Below, one piece after another: positions 37,605-45,806 of a stretch of DNA of 64,000 bases; position 1 is the stretch's first letter; each line of letters opens with the position of its first letter. Both the position numbers and the translations under genes were made by a program. Location: assembly GCF_900113315.1 (NCBI RefSeq), contig NZ_FOZG01000001.1, positions 1,302,001 to 1,366,000 on the forward strand, written 5' to 3'. Source of the DNA: Sphingomonas jatrophae (GTDB lineage Bacteria; Pseudomonadota; Alphaproteobacteria; Sphingomonadales; Sphingomonadaceae). The notes beneath the pieces were generated by a model. That model ran no database searches. It had not been told where the DNA came from and worked only from the letters and a program-made list of their open reading frames with translations.

Positions 37605-37616
37605 GGAGGAACCTCC
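37605..37616 (-). promoter_or_regulatory. Palindromic ribosome binding site of the SWFGD/DUF2171 gene
   Basis: The Shine-Dalgarno AGGAGG falls in the perfect palindrome GGAGGAACCTCC, which can fold as GGAG-GUUC-CUCC in the mRNA and hide the ribosome binding site. It is short, so the structure would be only marginally stable. Confidence 0.35.
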
Positions 37617-37683
37617 TGCCTTCATGATCTGGAAGGCCGCACCGGCGGCAAGGGGGCAACCGCTCGGTGCGACCTTTGACAAG

Positions 37684-37708
37684 AATGACTTGATTGAGGT
37701 GAAGTTCC
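37684..37708 (-). promoter_or_regulatory. Near-consensus EcfG-type promoter for the SWFGD/DUF2171 gene
   Basis: On the minus strand GGAAC (complement of 37704-37708), 16 nt, then CATT (complement of 37684-37687): one base from the EcfG consensus. It lies about 80 nt upstream of the start codon. Confidence 0.35.
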
Positions 37709-37760
37709 CCGCAGCGCCCGGCTCGGGCTCACCCGGCCAACCACTCACCGCAGCCGATGC

Positions 37761-38345
37761 TCACGTCATCGGCGGCACCGCACCGGCAAAGGCCAGCAGC
37801 GCGGCGGCGGCGCTTTCGCGTGCGGCAGTGCGCGGCAGGCCGAGGGCCGCGGCCAGCGTCTCGCCCAGCAAAGCGTCGCCGAGCGCCGTCAGCACCAGCG
37901 TCAGCGTCACGCCCGCAGTCGGCCGTCCCTCGTGCGGCCCGGTCTCCTCCACCAGCCCGCGGATCGCATCCACCACCGGATCGAGCGCGCTCCGGTCGCC
38001 ATTCAGGATCATCCACGCGGCGAGCTGCCCGCCGCCCTCGCGCCCGAAGGCATCGAAAGTGAGGTCGACGATCAGCCGCGGGTCCGCCTCTCCGGCCCGC
38101 GCGCGCAGCACCGCCTCCGCAATCCCGCGGGTGATGCGCGTCGCCAGATGCTGCGCCAGCGCCCGCTGCAATCCGGCGGCCGATCCGAAATGATGCAGCA
38201 GGTTGGCGTGCCCCTTGCCGATCCGCGCGCCGACCGCCTTCAGCGTCACCGCCTGCGGCCCTTCCTCCACCAGCAGCGCACGCGCCGCCTCCAGCGCGGC
38301 ATCGCGCAGAGCCTCGGGCGCCATTCGGGTGCGAGTTATTGACAT
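37761..38345 (-). CDS. TetR-family transcriptional regulator
   Basis: A 194-aa TetR protein. The helix-turn-helix covers about residues 12-58, with TLKAVGARIGKGHANLLHHF as the turn and recognition helix; the rest is a helical ligand-binding domain. It is divergent from the metal-dependent hydrolase gene, whose promoter shares a palindrome (38336-38357) with it. ATG 38345 lies inside this palindrome; the second Met, at 38324, would place the operator wholly upstream and is a good alternative start. The ligand is unknown, perhaps a fatty or aromatic acid, as for many TetR proteins. Confidence 0.88.
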   Translation of the reverse strand: MSITRTRMAPEALRDAALEAARALLVEEGPQAVTLKAVGARIGKGHANLLHHFGSAAGLQRALAQHLATRITRGIAEAVLRARAGEADPRLIVDLTFDAFGREGGGQLAAWMILNGDRSALDPVVDAIRGLVEETGPHEGRPTAGVTLTLVLTALGDALLGETLAAALGLPRTAARESAAAALLAFAGAVPPMT

Positions 38346-38357
38346 TTGTGTCAGTAA
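38336..38357. promoter_or_regulatory. TetR operator between the regulator and the divergent hydrolase
   Basis: TTATTGACA (38336-38344) and TGTCAGTAA (38349-38357) form an inverted repeat with 8 of 9 bases matched and a 4-nt spacer, the size and form of a TetR-family operator. It overlaps the regulator's first ATG and lies 30 nt before the hydrolase start. Confidence 0.65.
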
Positions 38358-38386
38358 TAGCCAGTTTGCCTGCGAGGAGAAACGCC

Positions 38387-39223
38387 ATGCGCCGCACCCC
38401 GCCCGACCTCAAGATCACCCCGCGCGACCGCCGCTTCGGCCGCACCGCGCGCAGCACCCGCTGGTGGCTGGGCGGCGATCCCGTCGCGACCGCATTCTAC
38501 AATGCGCTGTCGGTCACCTTCCCTGAGGGAGAGGCGTGGTTCGTCGAATCCGTCCGCGCCTTCCGCGACGGCGCACCGCCCGCGCTTGCCGCCGAGATCG
38601 CGGCATTCGTCCGGCAGGAGGTGCTGCACACGCGCGAACATGTCGCCTTCAACCGCCAGGTGGCGGCCGCCGGCTATGACGTCACCGCGCTCGAAGCCGC
38701 GGTCGACAAGCGGCTGGCCTTCATCCGGGCCAAGCCGGCCATCGCCAATCTTGCGGGCACGATGGCGCTCGAGCATTTCACCGCCATCCTCGCCCACGCC
38801 TTGCTCGCCGATCCGCGCCATCTGGCGGAGGCCGATCCGGAAGCGGCGGCGATGTGGCATTGGCATGCCGTGGAGGAGATCGAGCACAAGGGTGTCGCTT
38901 TCGACACCTGGATGCACGCGACGCGCGACTGGAGCGCGTGGCGCCGCTGGCAGGTGCGTTCGCTCGTCATGCTGCTCGTCACGCGCCACTTCCTGCTCGA
39001 TCGCACCCGCGGCGTGCTGGAACTGTTGCGGCAGGATGGGCTCACCGGCCCGCGCATCTGGGCGCGCGCCGCGTGGTTCGCCTTCGGCAAGCCGGGCATG
39101 GTCCGCAAGATCCTGCCCGCCTGGGCCACTTACTTCCGCCCGGGCTTCCACCCCTGGCACCAGGACGACCGCGCCCTGATCGAGCGGGCGGAGCAGCCGG
39201 GCGGCGTGCTGGCGGCGGCCTGA
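38387..39223 (+). CDS. Metal-dependent hydrolase family protein (PF10118 type)
   Basis: A 278-aa protein of the predicted metal-dependent hydrolase family. Conserved His/Glu clusters suggest a di-metal site in a helical bundle: FVRQEVLHTREHVAFNRQ, MALEHFTAILAH and WHWHAVEEIEHKGVAFD. There is no signal peptide. Activity has not been established for the family. GAGGAG at 38374-38379 lies 7 nt before ATG 38387, fixing the start. It is divergent from the TetR gene and likely its regulatory target. Confidence 0.82.
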   Translation: MRRTPPDLKITPRDRRFGRTARSTRWWLGGDPVATAFYNALSVTFPEGEAWFVESVRAFRDGAPPALAAEIAAFVRQEVLHTREHVAFNRQVAAAGYDVTALEAAVDKRLAFIRAKPAIANLAGTMALEHFTAILAHALLADPRHLAEADPEAAAMWHWHAVEEIEHKGVAFDTWMHATRDWSAWRRWQVRSLVMLLVTRHFLLDRTRGVLELLRQDGLTGPRIWARAAWFAFGKPGMVRKILPAWATYFRPGFHPWHQDDRALIERAEQPGGVLAAA

Positions 39224-39242
39224 CCGCCGCCTGGCTTGCGTC

Positions 39243-39785
39243 TCACGCCGCCAGCGGTCGCGCCTCTTCCTCGTCCGCCAGCACCAGGGTGGACACGATC
39301 GTTGGGCTCGGCCGCCCGCGCGCGGCGCTCCCACATGCGGCGATGCGGCCGGTCGGACAGAAGCCCAGCTTGGCCAGCACGCGTCCCGACGCCGCATTGT
39401 CGATGAAGTGGCCCGCCATCAGCCGCTTGTGGCCGAGCGCTCGCGCCATCTCGACCACCGCGCGTCCCGCCTCGGTGGCATAGCCGCGGCCCCACCGATC
39501 CTGCGCGATCCAATAGCCGAGCGCGACCGAGCCGTCCGTCTCCCGATGCAGCCCCGCCCCGCCGACCAGACGTGGCGCCCCCTCGCCCCGCTCGAACAGC
39601 AGCAGCGACGGCAGGCACGGCTCGACGGGTCGGGCAAGGAACGCCTCCGCATCCGCCAGCGCATAGGGCCAGGGTGCGCGCGCCAGCTTGGTCACCACCG
39701 CCTCGTCGGCGATGGCGGCGTGCAGCGCCGGCGCGTCCTCGCGCCAGCCGGGCCGCAGCATGAGCCGTGCGGTGCGTGCGAACAT
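39243..39785 (-). CDS. GNAT-family N-acetyltransferase
   Basis: A 180-aa acetyltransferase of the RimJ/RimL type: TARLMLRPGWREDAPAL at the start, GYWIAQDRWGRGYATEAGRA (acetyl-CoA binding region with the RGYATE signature) and NAASGRVLAKLGF near the end. It transfers acetyl groups to an amine of a protein or small molecule in the cytoplasm. GAGGAG lies 6 nt before ATG 39785. It is convergent with the hydrolase gene and lies downstream of rpmA, separated by a strong terminator array. Confidence 0.87.
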   Translation of the reverse strand: MFARTARLMLRPGWREDAPALHAAIADEAVVTKLARAPWPYALADAEAFLARPVEPCLPSLLLFERGEGAPRLVGGAGLHRETDGSVALGYWIAQDRWGRGYATEAGRAVVEMARALGHKRLMAGHFIDNAASGRVLAKLGFCPTGRIAACGSAARGRPSPTIVSTLVLADEEEARPLAA

Positions 39786-39857
39786 GGTCGTCTCCTCGCC
39801 TCGCATCTATCCCGCGGACATGACCGCAGGACGACAATGCATGTCAGGGAGACAACA

Positions 39858-39934
39858 AAAAGGGAGCCGGGGCGACCCGTCTCCCTGATGGAGCCTGCCG
39901 TAGCAGGCCCTCGGGTCGCCCGTGGGGCGACCCG
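39858..39934 (-). terminator. Three-hairpin terminator array downstream of rpmA
   Basis: Reading on the minus strand after rpmA: hairpin 1, GGGTCGCCC-CAC-GGGCGACCC (39914-39934); hairpin 2, GCCTGC-TACG-GCAGGC with a UNCG-like tetraloop (39894-39909); hairpin 3, GGGAG...CTCCC with an inner CGGG/CCCG stem (39863-39886) followed by five U residues (complement of 39858-39862). Hairpin 3 is a full rho-independent terminator. The middle GGGCGACCC could also pair with a GGGTCGCCC inside hairpin 3, giving an alternative fold. Confidence 0.8.
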
Positions 39935-39951
39935 CTTGCGCGTTCGCCCGA

Positions 39952-40221
39952 TTACTCGGCGGCGAGTGCCACCGCGTCGACGCTCACATACTTTCGGCCG
40001 AGCTTGCCCTCGTGGAAGCGCACGCGGCCGTCCGACGTCGCGAACAGTGTGTGGTCCTTGCCCATGCCGACGTTCACGCCGGGATAGACCTTGGTGCCAC
40101 GCTGGCGAATGATGATGTTGCCGCCGATCACTTCCTGACCGCCGAACTTCTTGACGCCGAGGCGCCGGCCCGCGGAGTCGCGGCCATTGCGGGACGAGCC
40201 GCCTGCCTTCTTATGTGCCAT
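39952..40221 (-). CDS. rpmA: 50S ribosomal protein L27
   Basis: An 89-aa protein beginning [20 protein letters not shown], the invariant L27 N-terminus that reaches the peptidyl-transferase centre, followed by [16 protein letters not shown]. It starts 14 nt after the rplU stop, forming the usual rplU-rpmA operon. Length is normal, and there is no N-terminal extension of the kind removed by a protease in Firmicutes. Confidence 0.98.
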   Translation of the reverse strand: MAHKKAGGSSRNGRDSAGRRLGVKKFGGQEVIGGNIIIRQRGTKVYPGVNVGMGKDHTLFATSDGRVRFHEGKLGRKYVSVDAVALAAE

Positions 40222-40235
40222 GGTTCGCTACTCCC

Positions 40236-40586
40236 TTACGCGGCCGCTTCGGCCGGCGCGGCCGTTGCGGTGCGATCCTCGGCCTTGTGGTCGCCGATCG
40301 CGGTGATCCTGAGAATGGTGTGACGCTGACGATGGCCGTTGCGACGACGATAATTGTGCCGGCGGCGCTTCTTGAAGACGATGACCTTGTCACCCTTCGC
40401 CTGCGCGATGATTTCGGCCGTGACGGTCAGGCCCGCCACGTCCTTCAACTCGGCGCCCTCGCCCGCAAGCAGAACGTCGTCCAGCGTGATCGAGCTGCCA
40501 GCCTCGCCGGCCAGCTTCTCGACGACGATCTTGTCTCCCGCGGCAACGCGATACTGCTTGCCGCCCGTGCGCACGATTGCGAACAT
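40236..40586 (-). CDS. rplU: 50S ribosomal protein L21
   Basis: A 116-aa protein starting [17 protein letters not shown] and carrying the [14 protein letters not shown] signature of L21, which binds 23S rRNA. The last 15 residues are an Ala/Glu-rich extension, common in alphaproteobacteria. ATG 40586 is chosen from the family's N-terminus; a Met three codons earlier (MRAMFAIV) is possible. It is the first gene of the rplU-rpmA operon, with a candidate promoter at 40664-40692. Confidence 0.97.
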   Translation of the reverse strand: MFAIVRTGGKQYRVAAGDKIVVEKLAGEAGSSITLDDVLLAGEGAELKDVAGLTVTAEIIAQAKGDKVIVFKKRRRHNYRRRNGHRQRHTILRITAIGDHKAEDRTATAAPAEAAA

Positions 40587-40663
40587 GGCCCTCATCACTT
40601 CCGAATCTGTGATCCACGGCAATAGGGAAGCGGCCACGGCCACTCCCCGCGCGGAAGGCCGGT

Positions 40664-40692
40664 TCGCTAACCCGGAGTCTCCGGGCTGTCAA
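40664..40692 (-). promoter_or_regulatory. Candidate rplU-rpmA promoter with a palindromic spacer
   Basis: On the minus strand TTGACA (complement of 40687-40692), a 17-nt spacer and TAGCGA (complement of 40664-40669). Inside the spacer is a perfect palindrome CCCGGAG-A-CTCCGGG (complement of 40671-40685). The -35 element is exact; the -10 match is poor. Confidence 0.45.
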
Positions 40693-40714
40693 GGGAATGT
40701 AACCGGATCACCCT

Positions 40715-42031
40715 TCACGCCAGTTCGGGCAGCCCGGTCGCCGCGCGGCTGGCATAGCGCGTCTCGTCCAGCAGCCCTTGCCGCTTGGCGACGATCGTCG
40801 CCACCAGCGCCTGCCCCGCCACGTTCACCGCGGTGCGGCCCATGTCGATGATCGGATCGATCGCCAGCAGCAGCCCCGCCCCTTCGAGCGGCAGGCCGAG
40901 CGTGGAGAGCGTCAGCGTCAGCATCACCGTCGCACCCGTCAGCCCCGCCGTCGCCGCCGATCCGAGCACCGAGACGAGCACCACCAGCAGATAGTCGGAC
41001 GCCCCCATCGGCAAACCGTAGAATTGCGCGACGAACAAGGCCGCGACCGCCGGATAGACCGCGGCGCACCCGTCCATCTTGGTCGTGGCGCCGAGCGGGA
41101 TGGCGAAGGCGGCATAGCTTTGCGGCACGCCCAGGTTTGCCGTCGTCACCGCCTCCGTCACCGGCATCGTGCCGATGGAGGAGCGCGATACGAAGCCGAG
41201 CTGGATCGCCGGCCACGCGCCCGCAAAGAAGGCGGCGGGCGACAGGCCGTTCAGCCGCAGCAGCAGCGGATAGACGACGAACAGCACCAGCCCCAGACCG
41301 AGATAGACGGCAAAGGCGAACTGACCGAGCGGCGCCAGCCCCGCCCAGCCATATTTGACGATCGCCGTTCCCAGCAGCCCGGCCGTGCCGATCGGGGTCA
41401 GCCGGATCACCCACCACAGGATGCGCCTGACGATGGCGAGCAGCGCCTCGTTCACCGCAAGGAACGGCGCCGCCGCCTCCCCCACGCGCACCGCGGCGAT
41501 GCCGATCGCCAGCGACACGACGAGGATCTGCAGCACGTTGAAGCCGAGCGCGGTGGTCGCGCCGCCGTCCGCCAGCTTGGTCGACGCCTCGATGCCGAGG
41601 AAGTTGGCGGGCACCAGCCCTTTCAGGAAGTCGAGCCACGTGCCCTGCGTCGTCGGCACGTGCGCCGCCGTCGCCGCGATCCCCGCATGGCGCCCCGGCT
41701 CCAGCACGGTCCCCAGCGTCAGGCCGATGCTGACCGCGATCAACGCAGTGATGCCGAACCAGAGCAGGGTGCGCCAGACGAGGCCCGCCGCATTCTCCAG
41801 CTGCCGCAGCCTCGCCACGGAGGCGACGATGGCGGTGAAGACGAGTGGCGGCACCAACGCCTTGAGCAGCTGCACGAACAATTGTCCGACCAGCTCCAGC
41901 GCCCGCGCCAGCCCCGCGCCCTGATCGCCCAAGGCCCGCGCGAGAAAGCCGAGTGCGAGGCCCAGCAACACGCCCGCCAGCACGGCAAGGGCGAAACCAT
42001 GGGCACGGGGCGGTCGGGCGGCAGCGGTCAT
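40715..42031 (-). CDS. Dicarboxylate/amino acid:cation symporter (DAACS family)
   Basis: A 438-aa inner-membrane transporter of the GltP/DctA family. It shows the re-entrant loop SRSSIGTMPVT, the substrate/cation segment GATTKMDG and the DPIIDMGRTAVNV motif of helix 8, plus about eight hydrophobic helices from residue 12. Members import glutamate, aspartate or C4-dicarboxylates with protons or sodium. The usual serine-rich SSSS motif is reduced to SRSS. It follows the phasin-like gene on the same strand after 69 nt. Exact substrate is not decidable. Confidence 0.9.
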   Translation of the reverse strand: MTAAARPPRAHGFALAVLAGVLLGLALGFLARALGDQGAGLARALELVGQLFVQLLKALVPPLVFTAIVASVARLRQLENAAGLVWRTLLWFGITALIAVSIGLTLGTVLEPGRHAGIAATAAHVPTTQGTWLDFLKGLVPANFLGIEASTKLADGGATTALGFNVLQILVVSLAIGIAAVRVGEAAAPFLAVNEALLAIVRRILWWVIRLTPIGTAGLLGTAIVKYGWAGLAPLGQFAFAVYLGLGLVLFVVYPLLLRLNGLSPAAFFAGAWPAIQLGFVSRSSIGTMPVTEAVTTANLGVPQSYAAFAIPLGATTKMDGCAAVYPAVAALFVAQFYGLPMGASDYLLVVLVSVLGSAATAGLTGATVMLTLTLSTLGLPLEGAGLLLAIDPIIDMGRTAVNVAGQALVATIVAKRQGLLDETRYASRAATGLPELA

Positions 42032-42100
42032 GCAGCGGACATGGGGGCGGGGTCGCGGTGCGCCAAACGAGCTTGTCTTGGCACGGGCGAAGCCTTGGCT

Positions 42101-42523
42101 TCAGCCGCGCAGCCGCCGCGCATTCGCGGTCACCCGGCGGCGCGCAGGCGCCAGGGCCCGCTCGCCGATGTGCGCGGCGCGCGCCTGCCCTGCCGCCATC
42201 CTCGACAGCAGGGCCCCCGCCTGCCGCAGCGTCGGCGGGCGCCCGGCAGCCGCCATGCCGCAGATCGTCGCCCAGACGCGCAGCGAATCGGCGTGCAGCC
42301 GCGCCAGATCGAGCGCCATCGCCGCCTGCGCCTCCCCCATCGCGACCAGCTTTTCCGGCATCATGCGGTTCAGCTCGCGCCAGTCGCCGTTCAGCGGATC
42401 GGCCAGCGCCCTGCCGATCTTCAGCGTGCGCGCGGCGATCACCTCGCCCGATGCGGCCATCGTCTCGGCCAGCGACACGCTGCCCGTCCATGCCGCCGCC
42501 ATATTCTCCCATGCGCGCATCAT
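42101..42523 (-). CDS. Phasin-like protein (polyhydroxyalkanoate granule association)
   Basis: A 140-aa, mostly helical protein resembling phasin-type proteins: a Trp/Ala-rich start (RAWENMAAAW), WRELNRMMPEKLVAMGEAQ in the middle, and an Arg-rich C-terminus. Phasins coat polyhydroxyalkanoate granules. GAGGAGG lies 6 nt before ATG 42523. It is divergent from priA and upstream of the symporter. A granule role would fit the 3-hydroxybutyrate dehydrogenase and patatin genes 10 kb away; family assignment is by overall character, not a strict motif. Confidence 0.65.
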   Translation of the reverse strand: MMRAWENMAAAWTGSVSLAETMAASGEVIAARTLKIGRALADPLNGDWRELNRMMPEKLVAMGEAQAAMALDLARLHADSLRVWATICGMAAAGRPPTLRQAGALLSRMAAGQARAAHIGERALAPARRRVTANARRLRG

Positions 42524-42596
42524 GCCCGGCCTCCTCGCTGCATCGCAGCATGAACCCGCCCAACGCGCAAGGTTCGCTTTCTGTCCGTCGACTCCT

Positions 42597-44780
42597 ATGT
42601 GTCGCGGCGTGAACCAGCGTGCCCGCGTCCTCCTGCTCAACGCCGCCCTCGGCCCCCTCGATTACCGGGTGGATCGGGACAGGCCGGTCGTGCCCGGATC
42701 AATCGTGCTGGCACCGCTCGGCCCCCGCCAGCTCGCCGGCGTGGTGTGGGAGCCGGAGACGCTGCCCTCCGACGCGGAGGTGGGCGACAACCGCCTGCGC
42801 CCCCTCGCGCACGTCTATGATCTGCCGCCGATCCAAGCGCCGCTGCGCCGCCTGATCGAGTGGACCGCCGACTATTATCTAGCGCCCCCCGCCGCAGTGC
42901 TGCGCATGGCGCTCGCCTCCGCCAGCGCGCTTGATGGGGCGCGCAGCGTCATCGAATATCGCGCGACCGGCCATGTGCCCGACCGGCTGACCCCGCAGCG
43001 CGCGCAGGCGCTGAAGCGGATCGGCGAGCGGCAGGGGCTGGTGCGCGAGCTGGCGGCGGTGGCCGACGTGTCCGACGCGGTGATCCGCGGGCTGGTCAAG
43101 GCCGGTGCCATCACCGCGGTCGAGGTGTCGATCGACGATCGCTATCCCCTGCCCGATCCGGACCACGCGCCGCCGGCGCTGTCGGACGACCAGCAGGCCG
43201 CCGCCGACACGCTGCGAGAGGCGGTGCGGGGTGGCGGTGCGAACCCCACGCTGCTCGACGGCGTCACCGGATCCGGCAAGACCGAAGTCTATTTCGAAGC
43301 GGTGGCCGAGGCGCTGCGGGCGGACAAGCAGGTGCTCGTCCTCCTCCCCGAAATCGCGCTGACCGAGCCTTTCCTCAAGCGGTTCGAGGCGCGCTTCGGC
43401 TGTCTGCCGGTCGCCTGGCACTCGGATCTGCGCTCCTCCCAGCGCCGCCGCGCATGGCGCGCGATCGCGTCGGGCGAGGCGAAGGTGACGGTCGGTGCGC
43501 GCTCGGCCCTGTTCCTGCCCTATGCCAAACTCGGCCTGATCGTCGTCGACGAGGCGCACGAGACGAGCTTCAAGCAGGAGGATGGCGTCCATTACCACGC
43601 GCGCGACGTGGCGGTGATGCGCGGCCAGTTCGAGCAGGTGCCCGTCATCCTCGCCTCCGCCACCCCGGCGATCGAGACGCGCGTGATGGTCGAGCAGGGC
43701 CGCTATGCCGAGCTGAAGCTGCCCGGCCGTTACGGCCCCGCGCAGCTGCCTGACATCGCCGCGGTCGACATGCTCCGGTCACCCCCGCCGCGCGGCCGCT
43801 GGCTGGCGCCGCCGGTGGTCGAGGCGCTCGAGGAGACGCTCGCGCGCGGCGAACAGTCGCTCCTGTTCCTCAACCGGCGCGGCTATGCCCCGCTGACGCT
43901 CTGCCGCCACTGCGGTCACCGCTTCCAATGTCCGAACTGCACCGCCTGGATGGTCGAGCACCGCCTGATGGCGCGCCTCGCCTGCCACCATTGCGGCCAC
44001 GTGACGCCCCCGCCCAGGCTCTGCCCCGAATGCCACGAGCCCGACATGCTCGTCGCCTGCGGCCCCGGCGTTGAGCGGATCGCCGACGAGGTCGCCACGC
44101 TCTTTCCCGACGCACGCGTCGCGCAGGTCACCTCCGACACGATCTGGTCGCCGGCCAAGGCGGCCGAGTTCGTCCACCGCATGGAGGCGCACGAGATCGA
44201 CATCGTCGTCGGCACGCAGCTGGTGACCAAGGGCTATCACTTCCCCAACCTGACGCTGGTGGGCGTCGTCGATGCCGATCTCGGCCTCGCCGGCGGAGAC
44301 CTGCGCGCGGCGGAGCGCAGCTTCCAGCAGATCGCGCAGGTCGCCGGCCGTGCGGGCCGTGGCGCCAAGCCCGGCCGCGTGCTGGTGCAGACGCGCGAGC
44401 CGCTCGCCCCCGTTATCCGCGCGCTAGTAGAGGGCGACGCGGAGGGCTTCTACGCCGCCGAGACGGAGAGCCGGCGCGAGGCGGGCGCCCCGCCGTTCGG
44501 CCGCTATGCCGCGATCATCGTCTCGTCCGAGGTGCAGGAGGATGCGGTCAGCGCCGCGCGCGCCATCGGCCGGGCGGCGCCGTCTGTCGAGGGCATGGCG
44601 GTCTACGGCCCCGCCCCCGCACCGCTCGCCATGCTGCGCGGCCGCCACCGCCAGCGCCTGCTGGTCCACGCCCGCCGCTCGCTCGACGTGCAGGATGCCA
44701 TTCGCGACTGGCTAGGGCCCCTCCAGCTGCCGAAAAGCGTGCGCGTGGCGGTGGACGTCGATCCCTACAGCTTCGTCTGA
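42597..44780 (+). CDS. priA: Primosomal replication protein N' (helicase PriA)
   Basis: A 727-aa SF2 helicase that restarts stalled replication forks. The N-terminal 3'-DNA-binding domain (ARVLLLNAALGPLDYRV) is followed by Walker A GVTGSGKTEVYFE near residue 225, Walker B VVDEAHETSF, LFLNRRGYAP, four zinc-binding CxxC pairs (CRHCGH, CPNC, CHHCGH, CPEC) and QVAGRAGRG. ATG 42597 gives a short leader; GTG 42609 is an alternative with the same reading. The open frame continues upstream to 42030 across the phasin gene and is not credible. A ureohydrolase gene follows after 49 nt. Confidence 0.95.
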   Translation: MCRGVNQRARVLLLNAALGPLDYRVDRDRPVVPGSIVLAPLGPRQLAGVVWEPETLPSDAEVGDNRLRPLAHVYDLPPIQAPLRRLIEWTADYYLAPPAAVLRMALASASALDGARSVIEYRATGHVPDRLTPQRAQALKRIGERQGLVRELAAVADVSDAVIRGLVKAGAITAVEVSIDDRYPLPDPDHAPPALSDDQQAAADTLREAVRGGGANPTLLDGVTGSGKTEVYFEAVAEALRADKQVLVLLPEIALTEPFLKRFEARFGCLPVAWHSDLRSSQRRRAWRAIASGEAKVTVGARSALFLPYAKLGLIVVDEAHETSFKQEDGVHYHARDVAVMRGQFEQVPVILASATPAIETRVMVEQGRYAELKLPGRYGPAQLPDIAAVDMLRSPPPRGRWLAPPVVEALEETLARGEQSLLFLNRRGYAPLTLCRHCGHRFQCPNCTAWMVEHRLMARLACHHCGHVTPPPRLCPECHEPDMLVACGPGVERIADEVATLFPDARVAQVTSDTIWSPAKAAEFVHRMEAHEIDIVVGTQLVTKGYHFPNLTLVGVVDADLGLAGGDLRAAERSFQQIAQVAGRAGRGAKPGRVLVQTREPLAPVIRALVEGDAEGFYAAETESRREAGAPPFGRYAAIIVSSEVQEDAVSAARAIGRAAPSVEGMAVYGPAPAPLAMLRGRHRQRLLVHARRSLDVQDAIRDWLGPLQLPKSVRVAVDVDPYSFV

Positions 44781-44829
44781 GCATTAGGCGGGCGGGAACC
44801 CTCGCCTGACCCCAAGCGTCCCGCCGCGC

Positions 44830-45735
44830 ATGACCTTTGCCAAGCTGCCCGCCGCCTCGCTCGACGATCTCACCGGCGCCAAGGTGGTGATCTACGGCGC
44901 GGCGGAGGCATCCCCCTATGCGTCCGAGCCGCGCAGCCATTCGCACGATGCGCCCGCCGTGCTTCGCGAGGTGTCGGAGGGCTTTGCCGGCCAGCTCTGG
45001 CATTACGACTTCGACACCGATCGCACCCTCTTCCCCGATCCGCAGGACCGCCGCGGCTGCGTCGATGCCGGCGACGTGCCGACCGATCCCGCCGACGCCG
45101 AGGGCAACCGCGCGCGCATCACCGCCGCCACCGCCGCGATCCTGAAGGCCGGCGCGGTGCCGATCCTGCTCGGCGGCGACGATTCGGTGCCCATCCCCTT
45201 TCTCGCCGGCTTCGAAGGGCATGGCCCCATCCACATTCTCCAGGTCGATGCGCACGTCGACTGGGCGGACGTGATCGAGGGCAATCCCTACGGCTATGGC
45301 TCGCCGATGCGGCGCGCGTCCGAATATCCGTGGGTGGCCGGCATGGTGCAGGTCGGCGCGCGGGGGCTCGGCAGCGGCGACAAGGGCCAGCATGATGATG
45401 CCCGCGCCTGGGGCAGCCACATCGTCACCGCCTATCAGCTTCATGCCGAGAGCGTGGAGGCGGCGCTCGCGCACATTCCGGAGGGCGCCACCGTCGTCGT
45501 CAGCCTCGACTGCGACGGCATCGATCCCGCCGTGCTGCCCGCGGTCAACATGCCGACACCCGGCGGCGTCACCTATGAGGACATGATCCGCCTGCTCCGC
45601 GGCATCGCGGACCGCGGCCGCCTCGGCGGACTCGCGCTGGTCGAGTACACGCCGCAGCACGACGACCCACGCCGCCTCTCCGGCATGGTCGCCGCGCGCA
45701 TCGCCGCGGCCGCCATGGCGCTCGCGCTCGATTGA
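44830..45735 (+). CDS. Ureohydrolase family protein (agmatinase/arginase-like)
   Basis: A 301-aa protein with the ureohydrolase fold, whose members cleave guanidino compounds to urea with a di-manganese site. Metal motifs are VDAHVDWAD and SLDCDGIDPA as in the family, but the first motif reads LLGGDDS where agmatinases and arginases have GGDHS, so one metal-binding His is Asp. Either this subfamily uses Asp or the activity differs. No other polyamine or arginine gene is adjacent. It follows priA by 49 nt on the same strand. Confidence 0.82.
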   Translation: MTFAKLPAASLDDLTGAKVVIYGAAEASPYASEPRSHSHDAPAVLREVSEGFAGQLWHYDFDTDRTLFPDPQDRRGCVDAGDVPTDPADAEGNRARITAATAAILKAGAVPILLGGDDSVPIPFLAGFEGHGPIHILQVDAHVDWADVIEGNPYGYGSPMRRASEYPWVAGMVQVGARGLGSGDKGQHDDARAWGSHIVTAYQLHAESVEAALAHIPEGATVVVSLDCDGIDPAVLPAVNMPTPGGVTYEDMIRLLRGIADRGRLGGLALVEYTPQHDDPRRLSGMVAARIAAAAMALALD

Positions 45736-45806
45736 GGAAGCCCGTTTCCCCGCCTGCCCGCATCGGTTAGCGATGCCTTGGGGAAATAGGCAGGGGGGCA
45801 GGCCTG

